DNA of 64,000 nucleotides from assembly GCF_002303925.1 (NCBI RefSeq), contig NZ_MRCS01000006.1, positions 94,941 to 158,940 of the forward strand. Reading direction: 5' to 3'. Source of the DNA: Pseudomonas sp. ACN8 (lineage in GTDB: Bacteria > Pseudomonadota > Gammaproteobacteria > Pseudomonadales > Pseudomonadaceae). The position numbers and the translations under genes were made by a program. Under the pieces are notes generated by a model. The model did not search any database. It saw nothing but the letters and a program-made list of their open reading frames with translations, and had not been told where the DNA came from. Position 1 is the stretch's first letter. Each line of letters opens with the position of its first letter. Below are positions 27,125 through 36,879 of the stretch, piece by piece.

Positions 27125-28114
27125 TCAGGCGGCGTTCTTGTTTTGTTTTTTGCGGGCGTGGGCGACGGCGGCTTCACGGACCCAGGCACCGTCTTCCATC
27201 GCCTTGCGGCGGGTGGCGACGCGTTCCTGGTTGCACGGGCCGTTGCCCTTGAGCACTTCGTAGAATTCGTTCCACTGGATGTCGCCGAAGTCGTAGTGAC
27301 CGCGTTCGGCGTTCCATTTCAGGTCCGGGTCGGGGCAGGTGCAGCCCAGCAGCTCAAGCTGCGGGATGGTCTGGTCGATGAAGCGCTGGCGCAGTTCGTC
27401 GTTGCTCTGGCGCTTGATTTTCCAGGCCATGGACTGGGCGCTGTTCGGCGAGTGTTCGTCGCTCGGACCAAACATCATCAGCGACGGCCACCACAGACGG
27501 TTGATCGCGTCCTGGACCATGTCTTTTTGCGCCTGATTGCCGTGGCGCATCATGGTCAGGAGGATTTCGTAGCCCTGGCGCTGGTGGAAGCTCTCTTCCT
27601 TGCAGATGCGCACCATGGCCCGGGAGTAGGGGCCGTAGGAGGTGCGCTGCAGCACCACCTGGTTAACGATCGCCGCACCATCCACCAGCCAGCCCACCGC
27701 GCCCATGTCGGCCCAGTTCAGGGTTGGGTAATTGAAGATGCTCGAGTACTTGGCCTTGCCGCTGTGCAGCTTGGCGACTTCTTCATCGCGGTCGGCACCG
27801 AGGGTTTCCATGGCGCTGTACAGGTACAGGCCGTGGCCGGCTTCGTCCTGGATCTTGGCCATCAGTTGCAGTTTGCGTTTGAGGCTTGGTGCGCGGGTGA
27901 CCCAGTTGCCTTCGGGCAGCATGCCGACGATTTCGGAGTGGGCGTGCTGGGAAATCTGCCGGATCAGGGTCTGGCGATAGGCATCTGGCATCCAGTTCTT
28001 GGCTTCGATCTTGATTTCTGAATCAATTTTTTCCTGGAAGGCGCGTTCCTGTTCGGACATCTCCGAGAGGTCCTTGATGCGCTTGACGCCTGTTTCTACG
28101 AGCTGTGCGTACAT
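27125..28114 (-). CDS. paaA: Phenylacetyl-CoA 1,2-epoxidase catalytic subunit PaaA
   Basis: This 329-residue di-iron oxygenase epoxidises the ring of phenylacetyl-CoA with O2. Two ExxH iron-ligand motifs are visible, in [13 protein letters not shown] and [13 protein letters not shown]. The start at 28114 gives the family N-terminus [19 protein letters not shown]; the longer open frame runs into REP sequence. It is the first gene of paaABCDE, with a promoter region holding a candidate PaaX site. Confidence 0.97.
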   Translation of the reverse strand: MYAQLVETGVKRIKDLSEMSEQERAFQEKIDSEIKIEAKNWMPDAYRQTLIRQISQHAHSEIVGMLPEGNWVTRAPSLKRKLQLMAKIQDEAGHGLYLYSAMETLGADRDEEVAKLHSGKAKYSSIFNYPTLNWADMGAVGWLVDGAAIVNQVVLQRTSYGPYSRAMVRICKEESFHQRQGYEILLTMMRHGNQAQKDMVQDAINRLWWPSLMMFGPSDEHSPNSAQSMAWKIKRQSNDELRQRFIDQTIPQLELLGCTCPDPDLKWNAERGHYDFGDIQWNEFYEVLKGNGPCNQERVATRRKAMEDGAWVREAAVAHARKKQNKNAA

Positions 28115-28161
28115 TTTTGAGTTCCCGCCTTGAATCTGTTCTGGGGCATGGGGAACTTTAT

Positions 28162-28224
28162 AAGCGATACAGAATTTAATATCAAACACAAAATGACGTG
28201 TCGTATTTGTTTTTTGTATCGCTT
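28162..28224. promoter_or_regulatory. Candidate PaaX operator of the paaABCDE promoter
   Basis: AAGCGATACA (28162-28171) and its exact reverse complement TGTATCGCTT (28215-28224) are separated by 43 AT-rich bases, 48 bp upstream of the paaA start. PaaX repressors of the PAA pathway bind spaced inverted repeats, in E. coli of TGATTC type, and are released by phenylacetyl-CoA. Related arms occur between paaF and paaY, supporting a shared regulator. The rest of 28115-28555 contains REP units and a terminator but no gene. Confidence 0.65.
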
Positions 28225-28296
28225 TGGGTGGGTGGGCTGTTTTTGGGGGGTGCAGGATAGTCGGTGTGCATATCCATTTCTGCGGTAACGGCCACC

Positions 28297-28467
28297 TGTG
28301 GGGCGAGCCTGCTCGCGAAGACGGCCTGACAGCCAACCAATCCCTTACAGGCATACTCGGATCAACTGTAGGAGCGAGCCTGCTCGCGAAAAACCTCCAG
28401 ACAACGCATACCTCCAGACAGCGCGCGTCATCGTTGACCTCCATCGCGAGCAGGCTCGCTCCCACAG
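28297..28467. repeat. Cluster of three REP units
   Basis: Two plus arms (TGTGGGGCGAGCCTGCTCGCGAAG and TGTAGGAGCGAGCCTGCTCGCGAA) are followed by one minus arm (CCATCGCGAGCAGGCTCGCTCCCACA), so this is a pair plus an extra unit, located between the paaK terminator and the paaA promoter. Confidence 0.88.
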
Positions 28468-28493
28468 AAAAGCTGATGGGTGTGCACCCAAAA

Positions 28494-28524
28494 CCCAAAA
28501 AAAGAGCCCCGCAAAAGCGGGGCC
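28494..28524 (-). terminator. Intrinsic terminator after paaK
   Basis: GCCCCGC-AAAA-GCGGGGC forms a perfect 7-bp stem. On the minus strand it is followed by CTCTTTTTTT, 32 bp past the paaK stop. It separates the paaFGHIJK transcript from paaABCDE. Confidence 0.9.
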
Positions 28525-28555
28525 ATAAGGGGTGCAGCAGTCATGCTTTGGGAGG

Positions 28556-29881
28556 TCATGCTTTCGGACGTTTATCCACCACGTGGCAAGCTTTGCCTTC
28601 CGATCGCTTGATCGAATGAAACGGCTGCAAAACAATCCGCGAACTGATCCCGATATACGTCTTGATGTGCTTGCTCAACTCCCCGCAAACAGCCTTCTGC
28701 TGTTCATCGCTCAGGTGCTGGTGCTCAGCCTTGAGCTCGACATGCACATCAACACTGTCCAGGTTGCCATTGCGATACAGATGGATCTCATAGCACTCGG
28801 CAAGTTGTTTGACTTTGAGAACCTGCTCCTCGATCTGCGTCGGAAACACGTTGACCCCGCGGATGATCAGCATGTCATCGCTGCGCCCGGTGATCTTGTC
28901 GATGCGTCGCATCGGCCGTGCGGTGCCCGGCAGCAGGCGCGTCAGGTCGCGGGTGCGGTAGCGGATCATCGGCAGGGCTTCTTTGCTGAGCGAGGTGAAC
29001 ACCAGTTCGCCCATCTGCCCGTCCGGCAGCACTTCGCCGGTGACCGGGTCGATGATTTCCGGGTAGAAGTGGTCTTCCCAGATGGTCGGGCCGTCCTTGG
29101 TTTCGGCGCATTCCATGGCCACGCCCGGGCCCATGATTTCCGACAGGCCGTAGATGTCCAGGGCGGTGATGCCCATGCGTGCCTCGATGGCGCTGCGCAG
29201 CTCGGCGGTCCACGGCTCGGCGCCGAAGATGCCCAGGCGCAGGGCCAGTTTGTGCGGGTCGATGCCTTGGCGCTCGATTTCATCGGCGATGTTGAGCATG
29301 TAGGACGGCGTGACCATGATGATGTCCGGCTGGAAATCCTTGATCAGTTGCACTTGTTTTTCGGTCTGGCCACCGGACATCGGGATCACCGTGCAACCCA
29401 GGCGTTCGGCGCCGTAGTGCGCGCCGAGGCCGCCGGTGAACAGGCCGTAGCCGTAGGAAATGTGCACCTTGTCGCCACGGCGGCCACCGCCAGCGCGGAT
29501 CGAGCGCGCCACCACGTTGGCCCAGGTGTCGATGTCGTTCTGGGTGTAGCCGACCACGGTGGGTTTGCCGGTGGTGCCGCTGGAGGCGTGCAGGCGCACG
29601 ATGTCGTGCATCGGCACGGCAAACATGCCGTAGGGGTAGTTGTCTCGCAGGTCGGACTTGGTGGTGAAGGGGAATTTCGCCAGGTCGTCGAGGGACTTGA
29701 TGTCGTCCGGGTGCACGCCCAGCGCATCGAAACGCTGACGGTACAGCGGCACGTTGTTGTAGGCGTGGTTCAGACTCCAGCGCAGGCGCTCCAGCTGATG
29801 CTGGCGCAGCTCGTCGATGCTGGCGGTTTCCAGCGGGTCCAGCACAGGGTCCAGCACGGCTTTGGCAATTGGCATGTTCAT
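28556..29881 (-). CDS. paaK: Phenylacetate-CoA ligase PaaK
   Basis: This 441-residue AMP-forming ligase activates phenylacetate to phenylacetyl-CoA, the first step and the source of the pathway inducer. The P-loop ASSGTTGKPTVVGYT, the adenylate-binding IYGLSEIMGPG and the C-terminal domain lysine region IKRSEGKACHVV are visible. It is last of the paaFGHIJK run and ends at an intrinsic terminator. Confidence 0.97.
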   Translation of the reverse strand: MNMPIAKAVLDPVLDPLETASIDELRQHQLERLRWSLNHAYNNVPLYRQRFDALGVHPDDIKSLDDLAKFPFTTKSDLRDNYPYGMFAVPMHDIVRLHASSGTTGKPTVVGYTQNDIDTWANVVARSIRAGGGRRGDKVHISYGYGLFTGGLGAHYGAERLGCTVIPMSGGQTEKQVQLIKDFQPDIIMVTPSYMLNIADEIERQGIDPHKLALRLGIFGAEPWTAELRSAIEARMGITALDIYGLSEIMGPGVAMECAETKDGPTIWEDHFYPEIIDPVTGEVLPDGQMGELVFTSLSKEALPMIRYRTRDLTRLLPGTARPMRRIDKITGRSDDMLIIRGVNVFPTQIEEQVLKVKQLAECYEIHLYRNGNLDSVDVHVELKAEHQHLSDEQQKAVCGELSKHIKTYIGISSRIVLQPFHSIKRSEGKACHVVDKRPKA

Positions 29882-29980
29882 GTGTTCACTCGAATTGTTT
29901 TTGTGTTCCAGCCCTTTTGCACAAGGGCTTTGAGTGCATGCCCCAAGGATACCTCTCGGCTCCTTGGGAATCGCGATTCT

Positions 29981-31192
29981 TTAGTGGGATAGACGCTCGA
30001 TAATCAGCGCGATCCCTTGGCCGACACCGATGCACATGGTGCACAGGGCGTAGCGGCCGTTACGTTCTTCCAGCTCGTGCAGGGCGGTGGTCACCAACCG
30101 TGCGCCGCTCATGCCCAGTGGATGGCCCAGGGCGATGGCGCCGCCGTTGGGGTTGACCCGCGGGTCGGTGTCGCTCAGGCCCAGTTCACGCAGTACCGCC
30201 AGACCCTGTGCGGCGAAGGCTTCGTTGAGCTCGATCACGTCCATGTCGGCCAGGCTCAGGTTGGCCACCTCCAGCACCTTGCGGGTGGCCGGCACCGGGC
30301 CGATGCCCATGATCCGTGGTTCGACGCCGGCAGTGGCCATGGCCACGACCCGGCCACGGGCGGTCAGGCCGTGGCGTTTGGCGACTTCCGGGCTGGCCAG
30401 CAGCAAGGCGCAGGCCCCGTCGTTGACCCCGGAGGCGTTGCCGGCGGTGATGCTGCCGCCTTCGCGGAACGGCGTGCCCAGCTTGGCAAGCTGTTCAAGG
30501 GTGGTGTCGCCGCGTGGGTGTTCGTCGTGCTCGACCACTTTGGCCGGGCCTTTGCGCTGCGGAATTTCTACAGCGACGATTTCCTTGGCCAGACGCCCGC
30601 TCGCTTGGGCGGCGGCAGCGCGTTGCTGGCTGCGCAGGGCGAAGGCGTCCTGGTCGGCCCGGGAGATGTTGAACTGTTCGGCGACGTTCTCCGCCGTTTC
30701 CGGCATGGAGTCGATGCCATAGGTCTTTTTCATCAGCGGATTGACGAAGCGCCAGCCGATGGTGGTATCGAAGATCTCGGCCGACCGGGAAAACGCCTGC
30801 TCGGCCTTGCCCATCACCAGTGGCGCGCGGGACATGGATTCGACGCCGCCGACCAGCATCAGCCCGGTTTCGCCGCTGCGAATCGCCCGGGCGGCGGTGC
30901 CGATGGCATCCAGCCCGGAGCCGCACAGGCGATTGAGGGTGGTGCCCGGCACGCTGACCGGCAACCCGGCCAGCAGCGCCGACATGCGTGCGACGTTGCG
31001 GTTGTCTTCGCCGGCCTGGTTGGCGCAGCCGTAGATCACGTCGTCGACCGTGTTCCAGTCCACTTGCGGGTGACGGCGCAGCAGTTCGCGCAACGGTACC
31101 GCGCCGAGGTCGTCGGCGCGCACGCTGCTCAGGACGCCGGCGTAACGGCCAATCGGGGTCCGGACTGCGTCGATGATCAGGGCGTCATTCAT
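29981..31192 (-). CDS. paaJ: 3-oxoadipyl-CoA / 3-oxo-5,6-dehydrosuberyl-CoA thiolase PaaJ
   Basis: This 403-residue thiolase cleaves acetyl-CoA from two PAA pathway intermediates. C90 ([11 protein letters not shown]), [16 protein letters not shown] and CIGVGQG are present, a complete catalytic set. The start overlaps the end of paaI by 8 bp. The 99 bp between its stop and paaK show no gene. Confidence 0.96.
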   Translation of the reverse strand: MNDALIIDAVRTPIGRYAGVLSSVRADDLGAVPLRELLRRHPQVDWNTVDDVIYGCANQAGEDNRNVARMSALLAGLPVSVPGTTLNRLCGSGLDAIGTAARAIRSGETGLMLVGGVESMSRAPLVMGKAEQAFSRSAEIFDTTIGWRFVNPLMKKTYGIDSMPETAENVAEQFNISRADQDAFALRSQQRAAAAQASGRLAKEIVAVEIPQRKGPAKVVEHDEHPRGDTTLEQLAKLGTPFREGGSITAGNASGVNDGACALLLASPEVAKRHGLTARGRVVAMATAGVEPRIMGIGPVPATRKVLEVANLSLADMDVIELNEAFAAQGLAVLRELGLSDTDPRVNPNGGAIALGHPLGMSGARLVTTALHELEERNGRYALCTMCIGVGQGIALIIERLSH

Positions 31193-31634
31193 TGGGGGTC
31201 TCCTGCGTCAGCACCGGGCCGCGCACTTTGTAGGATTTGCCGTGGAACAGGGCGATCAATTGGCCCTGCTGGTTTTCGATGCGCACGTCGTAGTTGCCGG
31301 TGCGCCCGGAACGGCTCTGCTCGATGCAGTCGGCGTTCAGCGTGTCACCCAGGCGCGCCGGGGCGATGTAGTCAATGCTGCAACCGATGGCCACGGTGGC
31401 TTCGTTGTAGCTGTTGCAGGCAAAGGCGAATGCCGAATCGGCCAGCGCGAACAGGTAGCCGCCGTGGCACGTGCCGTGGCCCTGGACCATGTCGGCGCGC
31501 ACTGTCATGCCCACTCGCGCGCAGCCGGGGCCGGCCGAGAGCAGGCGCATGCCCATGGCCTGGCTGGCGGCGTCGCGCTGGAACAGCGATTGCGCGCATT
31601 CACTGGCCAGGGACATGGCTTCATGGTTAGTCAT
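31185..31634 (-). CDS. paaI: Hydroxyphenylacetyl-CoA thioesterase PaaI
   Basis: This 149-residue hotdog-fold thioesterase hydrolyses dead-end phenylacetyl-CoA-type thioesters to free CoA. The family motif [21 protein letters not shown] is visible (abbreviated as [15 protein letters not shown]). The start at 31634 (MTNHEAM) overlaps paaH by 8 bp; the longer open frame lies inside paaH. Confidence 0.95.
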   Translation of the reverse strand: MTNHEAMSLASECAQSLFQRDAASQAMGMRLLSAGPGCARVGMTVRADMVQGHGTCHGGYLFALADSAFAFACNSYNEATVAIGCSIDYIAPARLGDTLNADCIEQSRSGRTGNYDVRIENQQGQLIALFHGKSYKVRGPVLTQETPNE

Positions 31635-33144
31635 GGAAGTTTCTCCCTTCGGCGACGCGACGGCGCAGCAGCAGCGACGGCCGGTAGCGTTCTTCGCCAT
31701 AACTGGCTTGCAGGTTTTCCAGCGTTTCAAGAATGTGCGACAGGCCAATGGCATCGGCCCAGGCCAGCGGCCCTTGCGGATAATTGACCCCGGCGCGCAT
31801 GGCCAGGTCGATGTCGGCGGCCGAGGCCACGCCTTGCAGCAGGGCGTCGGCGGCTTCGTTGGCGAGCATGGCCACGGTGCGCAGGACGGCGAGGGCGGGG
31901 CTGTCGCTGAGCAGGCTGACCTTCAGGCCGGCCCGTTGCAGCAGGGCAACGCCTTGTTCGAGTGCCAGCGGGTCAATGCCTGCCGCATGGCTGATGGCGA
32001 TGCGTTTGGCATGACAGTAATCGAATGCCAGATCCAGCAGGATCAGGTTGCGCAGCCCGTCTTCGTGAGCCCTCTGGCAGGCCATGCGCCCGTCGCTCAG
32101 GGCCAGCACGGCATCACCGACCCGCAGCAAACCTTGGCCGTCGCGCTGGATGATCTCGACGCCTTGTTCATGCAAGCGTGCGAGCAAGCCTTTAGCGATA
32201 CCGAGGTCGCCTTCCACAGCACAAACCTCGACCTTCGCATCGCTGCTGATTTCAGCGGCGTGCGGGCGCTCCGCACCTTGGGCGTAGCTATAGAAACCCC
32301 GACCGCTCTTGCGTCCCAAACGCCCGCCGTCCACCAGTTCTTTCTGGATCAACGACGGCAGGAAGCGCGTGTCCTGGTAGTAAGCGTCAAACACCGAGCA
32401 GGTTACGGCGTAGTTGACGTCATGGCCGATCAAATCCATCAGCTCGAACGCGCCCATGGCGAAACCGCCAGCCTCGCGCATCAACGCATCCAGTGTCGGG
32501 CAGTCGGCCGCGCCTTCCTGCAGCATCCGCAGGCTCTCGGCGTAGAACGGCCGGGCCACGCGGTTGACGATGAAACCCGGCGTCGAACGGGTGTGCACCG
32601 GTTTTTTGCCCCAGGCCTTGGCGGTGTCGTACAGGCACTCGGCGAGTGTCGGATCGCTGGCCAGGCCGGAGACGATTTCCACCAACGCCATCACCGGCGC
32701 CGGGTTGAAGAAGTGCAGGCCGAGCAGGCGTTGTGGATGATCAAGCTGTGCGGCGATGCTGGTGATCGATAGCGACGAGGTGTTGCTGGCGAGGATGCAA
32801 TGCGTGCCGCAGATGCCTTCGAGCTGACGGAACAGCGCGCGTTTGACCTCGAGGTTCTCGACGATGGCTTCGATGATCAGATCGCAGTCGGCCAGGGTCT
32901 CGATGGCTTCTACCGCTTGCAGGCGGGCAATCGTCGCGCTGCGCAAGTCGGCGGACAGTTTGCCGTTCTCGACCCGCTTGCCCAGTTGGCGGTCGATGCC
33001 TTCAATCGCTTGAGCGGCAGCGCCGGGACGATTGTCCAGCAGCAATACCGGATGGCCGGCCTGGGCCGCGACCTGGGCGATACCGGCACCCATGGCCCCG
33101 GCGCCGATCACGGCGATGCGTGCGTTGGTGTTCAGTGCGGTCAT
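31627..33144 (-). CDS. paaH: 3-hydroxyadipyl-CoA dehydrogenase PaaH
   Basis: This 505-residue NAD-dependent dehydrogenase has a Rossmann start IAVIGAGAMGAGIAQVAAQ and 3-hydroxyacyl-CoA signature ALVEIVSGLASDPTL to FIVNRVARPFYAE, followed by two C-terminal helical domains (the second typical of the long PaaH form). It oxidises 3-hydroxyadipyl-CoA to 3-oxoadipyl-CoA. It begins 3 bp after paaG. Confidence 0.96.
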   Translation of the reverse strand: MTALNTNARIAVIGAGAMGAGIAQVAAQAGHPVLLLDNRPGAAAQAIEGIDRQLGKRVENGKLSADLRSATIARLQAVEAIETLADCDLIIEAIVENLEVKRALFRQLEGICGTHCILASNTSSLSITSIAAQLDHPQRLLGLHFFNPAPVMALVEIVSGLASDPTLAECLYDTAKAWGKKPVHTRSTPGFIVNRVARPFYAESLRMLQEGAADCPTLDALMREAGGFAMGAFELMDLIGHDVNYAVTCSVFDAYYQDTRFLPSLIQKELVDGGRLGRKSGRGFYSYAQGAERPHAAEISSDAKVEVCAVEGDLGIAKGLLARLHEQGVEIIQRDGQGLLRVGDAVLALSDGRMACQRAHEDGLRNLILLDLAFDYCHAKRIAISHAAGIDPLALEQGVALLQRAGLKVSLLSDSPALAVLRTVAMLANEAADALLQGVASAADIDLAMRAGVNYPQGPLAWADAIGLSHILETLENLQASYGEERYRPSLLLRRRVAEGRNFHD

Positions 33145-33147
33145 GAC

Positions 33148-33939
33148 TCAGCGTCCCTTGAAGCTTGGGGTGCGTTTTTCCATGAAGGCGCCGACGCCTT
33201 CGCGGTAGTCCTCGCTGCGCCCGGCCAGACGTTGCAGATCTTTTTCCAGCTCAAGCTGCTCGTCGAAGCTGTTGCTCAGGCTGGCGTTGAGGCTGCGCTT
33301 GATCAGTGCCAGGCCGTAGGTCGGCTGGGTCGCCAGGTGGCGGGCCAGTTTCAAGGCTTCGTCGCGCAAATCGGCGTCGTCCACACACTGGTAGATCAAG
33401 CCCCATTGCTCGGCTTGTTCGGCGCTCAGGCGGTTGCCCAGCAGCGCCAAAGCCTTGGCCCGGGCCATGCCGACAAGACGCGGCAGGGTCCAGGTGCCGC
33501 CTGAATCAGGGATCAAACCAATCTTGCAGAACGCCTGGATGAAACTGGCCGAACGCGCCGCCAATACCAGATCGCAAGCCAGCGGAATGTTGGCGCCAGC
33601 CCCGGCCGCCACACCATTGACCGCGCAGATCACCGGCAGCGGTAGGTCGCGCAACTGGCGGATCAACGGATTGTAGAACCTCTCGATGGACTCGCCCAGA
33701 TCCGGCACGGCGCTGCCCGGCGCGACATTGCGGTCGCTCAGGTCCTGCCCGGCGCAGAAGCCGCGGCCTTCACCGGTCAGCAACAACACGCGCACGTCCG
33801 GGTTCTGCCGTACTTGCTTGAGTGCTTCCTTCACTTCGCCATGCATCTGGGTGTTGAAGCTGTTGAGCTGGTCTGGCCGATTGAGGCTGAGCAGGGCGAC
33901 GCCGGCGTCGATGGAAAACAGGATGTGTTCGAAGTTCAT
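33148..33939 (-). CDS. paaG: 1,2-epoxyphenylacetyl-CoA isomerase PaaG
   Basis: This 263-residue crotonase-fold protein isomerises ring-1,2-epoxyphenylacetyl-CoA to the oxepin. Characteristic stretches are GRGFCAGQDLSDRN, CAVNGVAAGAGANIPLACD and KIGLIPDSGGTW, with the Asp in place of the hydratase Glu. It lies between paaF and paaH on the same strand. Confidence 0.95.
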   Translation of the reverse strand: MNFEHILFSIDAGVALLSLNRPDQLNSFNTQMHGEVKEALKQVRQNPDVRVLLLTGEGRGFCAGQDLSDRNVAPGSAVPDLGESIERFYNPLIRQLRDLPLPVICAVNGVAAGAGANIPLACDLVLAARSASFIQAFCKIGLIPDSGGTWTLPRLVGMARAKALALLGNRLSAEQAEQWGLIYQCVDDADLRDEALKLARHLATQPTYGLALIKRSLNASLSNSFDEQLELEKDLQRLAGRSEDYREGVGAFMEKRTPSFKGR

Positions 33940-33978
33940 GGTCTTGGCGTTCTCTTGGCAGTCGTTCGAATTCAGTGG

Positions 33979-34752
33979 TTACTGGCCGGTGAAGGTCGGC
34001 GTGCGCTTTTCCTGGAAGGCGGCAATGCCTTCGTCGCGGTCGCGGGTGCCGGACAGCACGGTGAAGGCGTGGCGCTCGAAACGCAGGCCGCTGGCCAGGT
34101 CGGTGTCCATGGCCTTGAGCAGCGACTCTTTGGCCAGGCGCACCGCCAGCGGTGCCTTGGCCGCGATGCTGCGGGCGATGTGCAGGGCGCGCTCGACGGT
34201 GAGTTCCGGTTGGGTGACGTCGCTGACCAGGCCGGCGCGCTGGGCCTGGCGGGCGTCGATCGGCTCGCCGGTCAGCACCATCTGCATGGCCATGGATTTG
34301 CCGACGGCGCGCAGCAGGCGTTGGGTGCCACCGGCGCCAGGCATGATCCCGAGGTTGATTTCCGGCTGGCCGAAACGGGCGTCTTCACCGGCAATGATGA
34401 TGTCGGCGTGCATCGCCAGTTCGCAGCCACCGCCGAGGGCGAAGCCGTTGACGGCGGCGATCAGCGGTTTGCTGAAGCGGGTAATGGTTTGCCACGAGGC
34501 CTGGCGCGGGTCGTCGAGGATCCCGACCAGATTTCGTTCGGCCATTTCCTTGATGTCGGCGCCGGCGGCGAAGGCCTTGCGGCTGCCGGTGAGGACCACG
34601 GCGCGGGTGTCGGGGTCAGCTTGCGCAATGCTCAGTTCGGCGGCCAGTTCGCCCAGCAACTCGGTGGTCAAGGCGTTCAGGGCTTGCGGGCGCTGCAGTG
34701 TAATCAGACGGACGCCAGGCTCGATCAATTCGACGGCAAGGGTCAGAGGCAT
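33979..34752 (-). CDS. paaF: 2,3-dehydroadipyl-CoA hydratase PaaF
   Basis: This 257-residue enoyl-CoA hydratase has both catalytic glutamates in place (GCELAMHADIIIAGE, and LGIMPGAGGTQRL preceded by QPEIN). The ATG at 34752 (MPLTLAVEL) is preceded by GAGAGCATCCGCC; an upstream start in the same frame would add 26 basic residues of no family similarity. It is the first gene of paaFGHIJK and is divergent from paaY. Confidence 0.94.
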   Translation of the reverse strand: MPLTLAVELIEPGVRLITLQRPQALNALTTELLGELAAELSIAQADPDTRAVVLTGSRKAFAAGADIKEMAERNLVGILDDPRQASWQTITRFSKPLIAAVNGFALGGGCELAMHADIIIAGEDARFGQPEINLGIMPGAGGTQRLLRAVGKSMAMQMVLTGEPIDARQAQRAGLVSDVTQPELTVERALHIARSIAAKAPLAVRLAKESLLKAMDTDLASGLRFERHAFTVLSGTRDRDEGIAAFQEKRTPTFTGQ

Positions 34753-34843
34753 GGCGGATGCTCTCACGGTGCACGCTCGGCGTGGTGCCGGCTCGTTATT
34801 GGATCGGCCGCGGGGGCCGGTTTTGCCCAAGTATAGCTATAAC

Positions 34844-35085
34844 GTGATACGTAAATGCAATATGAAAATAGATTTAATGTGTCTTATTGGTGAGTGTTTC
34901 GATTTTCAGGCTTCCTGCCGAAGGGGGGCTGATGGCGGGTTTTTTCTAGAAAACATTGGGTTTGGCGGCGATTTTAGAGACGCGTTGGCATTCGTCGGAA
35001 AGGTGCATTTCAAGTGATACGGTTTTTAGTCTTTGTACTGTTAAAACTGATGTGATACAAAATTAGTAATTATTTGCATCGCTTT
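34844..35085. promoter_or_regulatory. paaF/paaY divergent control region with candidate PaaX arms
   Basis: The 348-bp gap 34753-35100 is AT-rich and holds no gene. GTGATAC occurs three times (34844, 35014, 35052), and TTTGCATCGCTTT at 35073-35085 differs at one base from the right arm before paaA. The last two form an imperfect inverted repeat (8 of 10 positions) about 14 bp from the paaY start. These are likely PaaX sites for the two divergent promoters. Confidence 0.55.
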
Positions 35086-35100
35086 GTGAGGGACGCGTTC

Positions 35101-35697
35101 ATGACCTGCTACAGCCTTGATGGCCTGACTCCGGTGGTTGACCCGAGCGCTTATGTGCACCCGTCCGCCGTATTGATCGGTGACGTGATCATCGGCCCCC
35201 ATTGCTATGTCGGTCCGCTGGCCAGCCTGCGTGGAGATTTCGGGCGGATCGTGCTGGAGGAGGGCGCCAACCTGCAGGACACCTGCGTGATGCACGGTTT
35301 CCCCGACAGCGACACCGTGGTCGAACGCAACGGCCACATCGGCCACGGCGCTGTGCTGCACGGTTGCCGGATCGGCGCCGATGCGCTGGTGGGCATGAAT
35401 GCGGTGGTCATGGACAACGCCCGGATCGGCCCGCGTTCATTCGTTTCGGCGGCGGCGTTCGTCAAGGCCGGCTTCGAATGCCCGGAGCAGTCGCTGGTCA
35501 TGGGTGCACCGGCCAGCGTCAAGCGCAGCCTCAGCGATCAGGAAGTGGCGTGGAAACAGGCCGGCACCCGGGAATATCAGCAACTGGCCCAGCGTTGTCT
35601 GACGCAGATGCAGGTCTGCGATCCACTGAGCGAACCGGAGCCGGATCGCCCGCGTATCAGTGACAGCGGGTTGCGCCCGAAAGGCAGTGCCTTGTGA
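35101..35697 (+). CDS. paaY: Hexapeptide-repeat thioesterase/acyltransferase-like PaaY
   Basis: This 198-residue left-handed beta-helix protein has gamma-carbonic-anhydrase-like repeats ([48 protein letters not shown]). In E. coli PaaY acts as a thioesterase that removes stalled PAA intermediates. The start at 35101 follows GTGAGGGACG; a start at 35074 would lie in the operator. It is divergent from paaF. Confidence 0.95.
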   Translation: MTCYSLDGLTPVVDPSAYVHPSAVLIGDVIIGPHCYVGPLASLRGDFGRIVLEEGANLQDTCVMHGFPDSDTVVERNGHIGHGAVLHGCRIGADALVGMNAVVMDNARIGPRSFVSAAAFVKAGFECPEQSLVMGAPASVKRSLSDQEVAWKQAGTREYQQLAQRCLTQMQVCDPLSEPEPDRPRISDSGLRPKGSAL

Positions 35698-35703
35698 ACA
35701 CGG

Positions 35704-35796
35704 CCCCTTGTAGGAGCCAGCCTGCTGGCGAAGGTGGGTCAACTACCTTGGCGTTGACTGACACACCTTCGCCAGCAGGCTGGCTCCTACAAGGGG
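35704..35796. repeat. 33-bp perfect inverted repeat, variant REP pair
   Basis: The arms 35704-35736 and 35764-35796 are perfect reverse complements over 33 bases. The core is GAGCCAGCCTGCTGGCGAAGG instead of the common GAGCGAGCCTGCTCGCGA. It sits between paaY and paaX and would form a very stable hairpin in a paaYX message. Confidence 0.93.
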
Positions 35797-35854
35797 TTGG
35801 GCTTAACCGGTTGGCTTTCGGTATATTCCTTTTCTTTTTTCGCACGGAACGCCC

Positions 35855-36778
35855 ATGTCGTCCCTGACTCCCTTGAACCATCTGATTACCCGCTTCCAGG
35901 AACAGACGCCAATCCGCGCCAGTTCCTTGATCATCACGTTGTACGGGGATGCCATCGAACCCCATGGCGGCACCGTCTGGCTGGGCAGCCTGATTCAGTT
36001 GCTCGAGCCCATCGGCATCAACGAACGACTGATCCGTACCTCGATTTTTCGCCTGACCAAGGAAGGCTGGCTGACCGCCGAAAAAGTCGGTCGTCGTAGC
36101 TATTACAGCCTGACTGGCACCGGTCGCCGGCGTTTCGACAAGGCCTTCAAGCGGGTCTACAGCACCACGATGCCGGCCTGGGATGGTTCCTGGTGCCTGG
36201 TGATGCTCTCGCAGCTGACACAGGACAAACGCAAACAGGTGCGCGAGGAGCTGGAGTGGCAAGGTTTTGGTGCGATCTCGCCGGTGGTGCTGGCTTGTCC
36301 GCGCAGTGACCGCTCTGATGTCAACGCGACGCTGCTCGACCTCGGCGCCCAGGAAGACACCATCGTCTTCGAAACCACCGCCCAGGACGTACTGGCCTCC
36401 AAGGCCCTGCGCCTGCAGGTGCGCGAGAGCTGGAACATCGAGGAGCTGGCGGCGCACTACAGCGAGTTCATTCAGCTGTTCCGGCCGCTCTGGCAGGCGC
36501 TTCGCGAGCAGGAAAACCTGCAACCGTCCGACTGCTTCCTGGCGCGGATCCTGCTTATTCATGAATACCGCAAACTGCTGCTGCGCGACCCGCAGCTGCC
36601 GGACGAATTGTTGCCCGGCGATTGGGAAGGCCGTGCGGCCCGGCAGTTGTGCCGTAATATTTACCGTTTGATCTATGCCAAGGCCGAAGAATGGCTGAAC
36701 GCCGCGCTGGAAACGGCCGACGGCCCGTTGCCGGATGTGGGTGAAAGCTTCTATCGGCGTTTTGGCGGACTGAAATAG
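35855..36778 (+). CDS. paaX: Phenylacetic acid degradation repressor PaaX
   Basis: This 307-residue GntR-like repressor has an N-terminal winged HTH (TPIRASSLIITLYGDAIEP, ERLIRTSIFRLTKEGWL) and the PaaX C-terminal domain (QDKRKQVREELEWQGFGA, FIQLFRPLW). It blocks paa promoters until phenylacetyl-CoA binds. It is downstream of paaY on the same strand, separated by the REP-like hairpin. Upstream of the start there is only a weak ribosome site (CACGGA). Confidence 0.95.
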   Translation: MSSLTPLNHLITRFQEQTPIRASSLIITLYGDAIEPHGGTVWLGSLIQLLEPIGINERLIRTSIFRLTKEGWLTAEKVGRRSYYSLTGTGRRRFDKAFKRVYSTTMPAWDGSWCLVMLSQLTQDKRKQVREELEWQGFGAISPVVLACPRSDRSDVNATLLDLGAQEDTIVFETTAQDVLASKALRLQVRESWNIEELAAHYSEFIQLFRPLWQALREQENLQPSDCFLARILLIHEYRKLLLRDPQLPDELLPGDWEGRAARQLCRNIYRLIYAKAEEWLNAALETADGPLPDVGESFYRRFGGLK

Positions 36779-36879
36779 CACGTCATTGTTCAGGGAATGG
36801 TGCGGTTCAGGAGACTCGAAGCATCCGATGTCGTGTGGATTGACGTAGACAATAAAAATAAGCCTGCGTGAGGCCTGAC

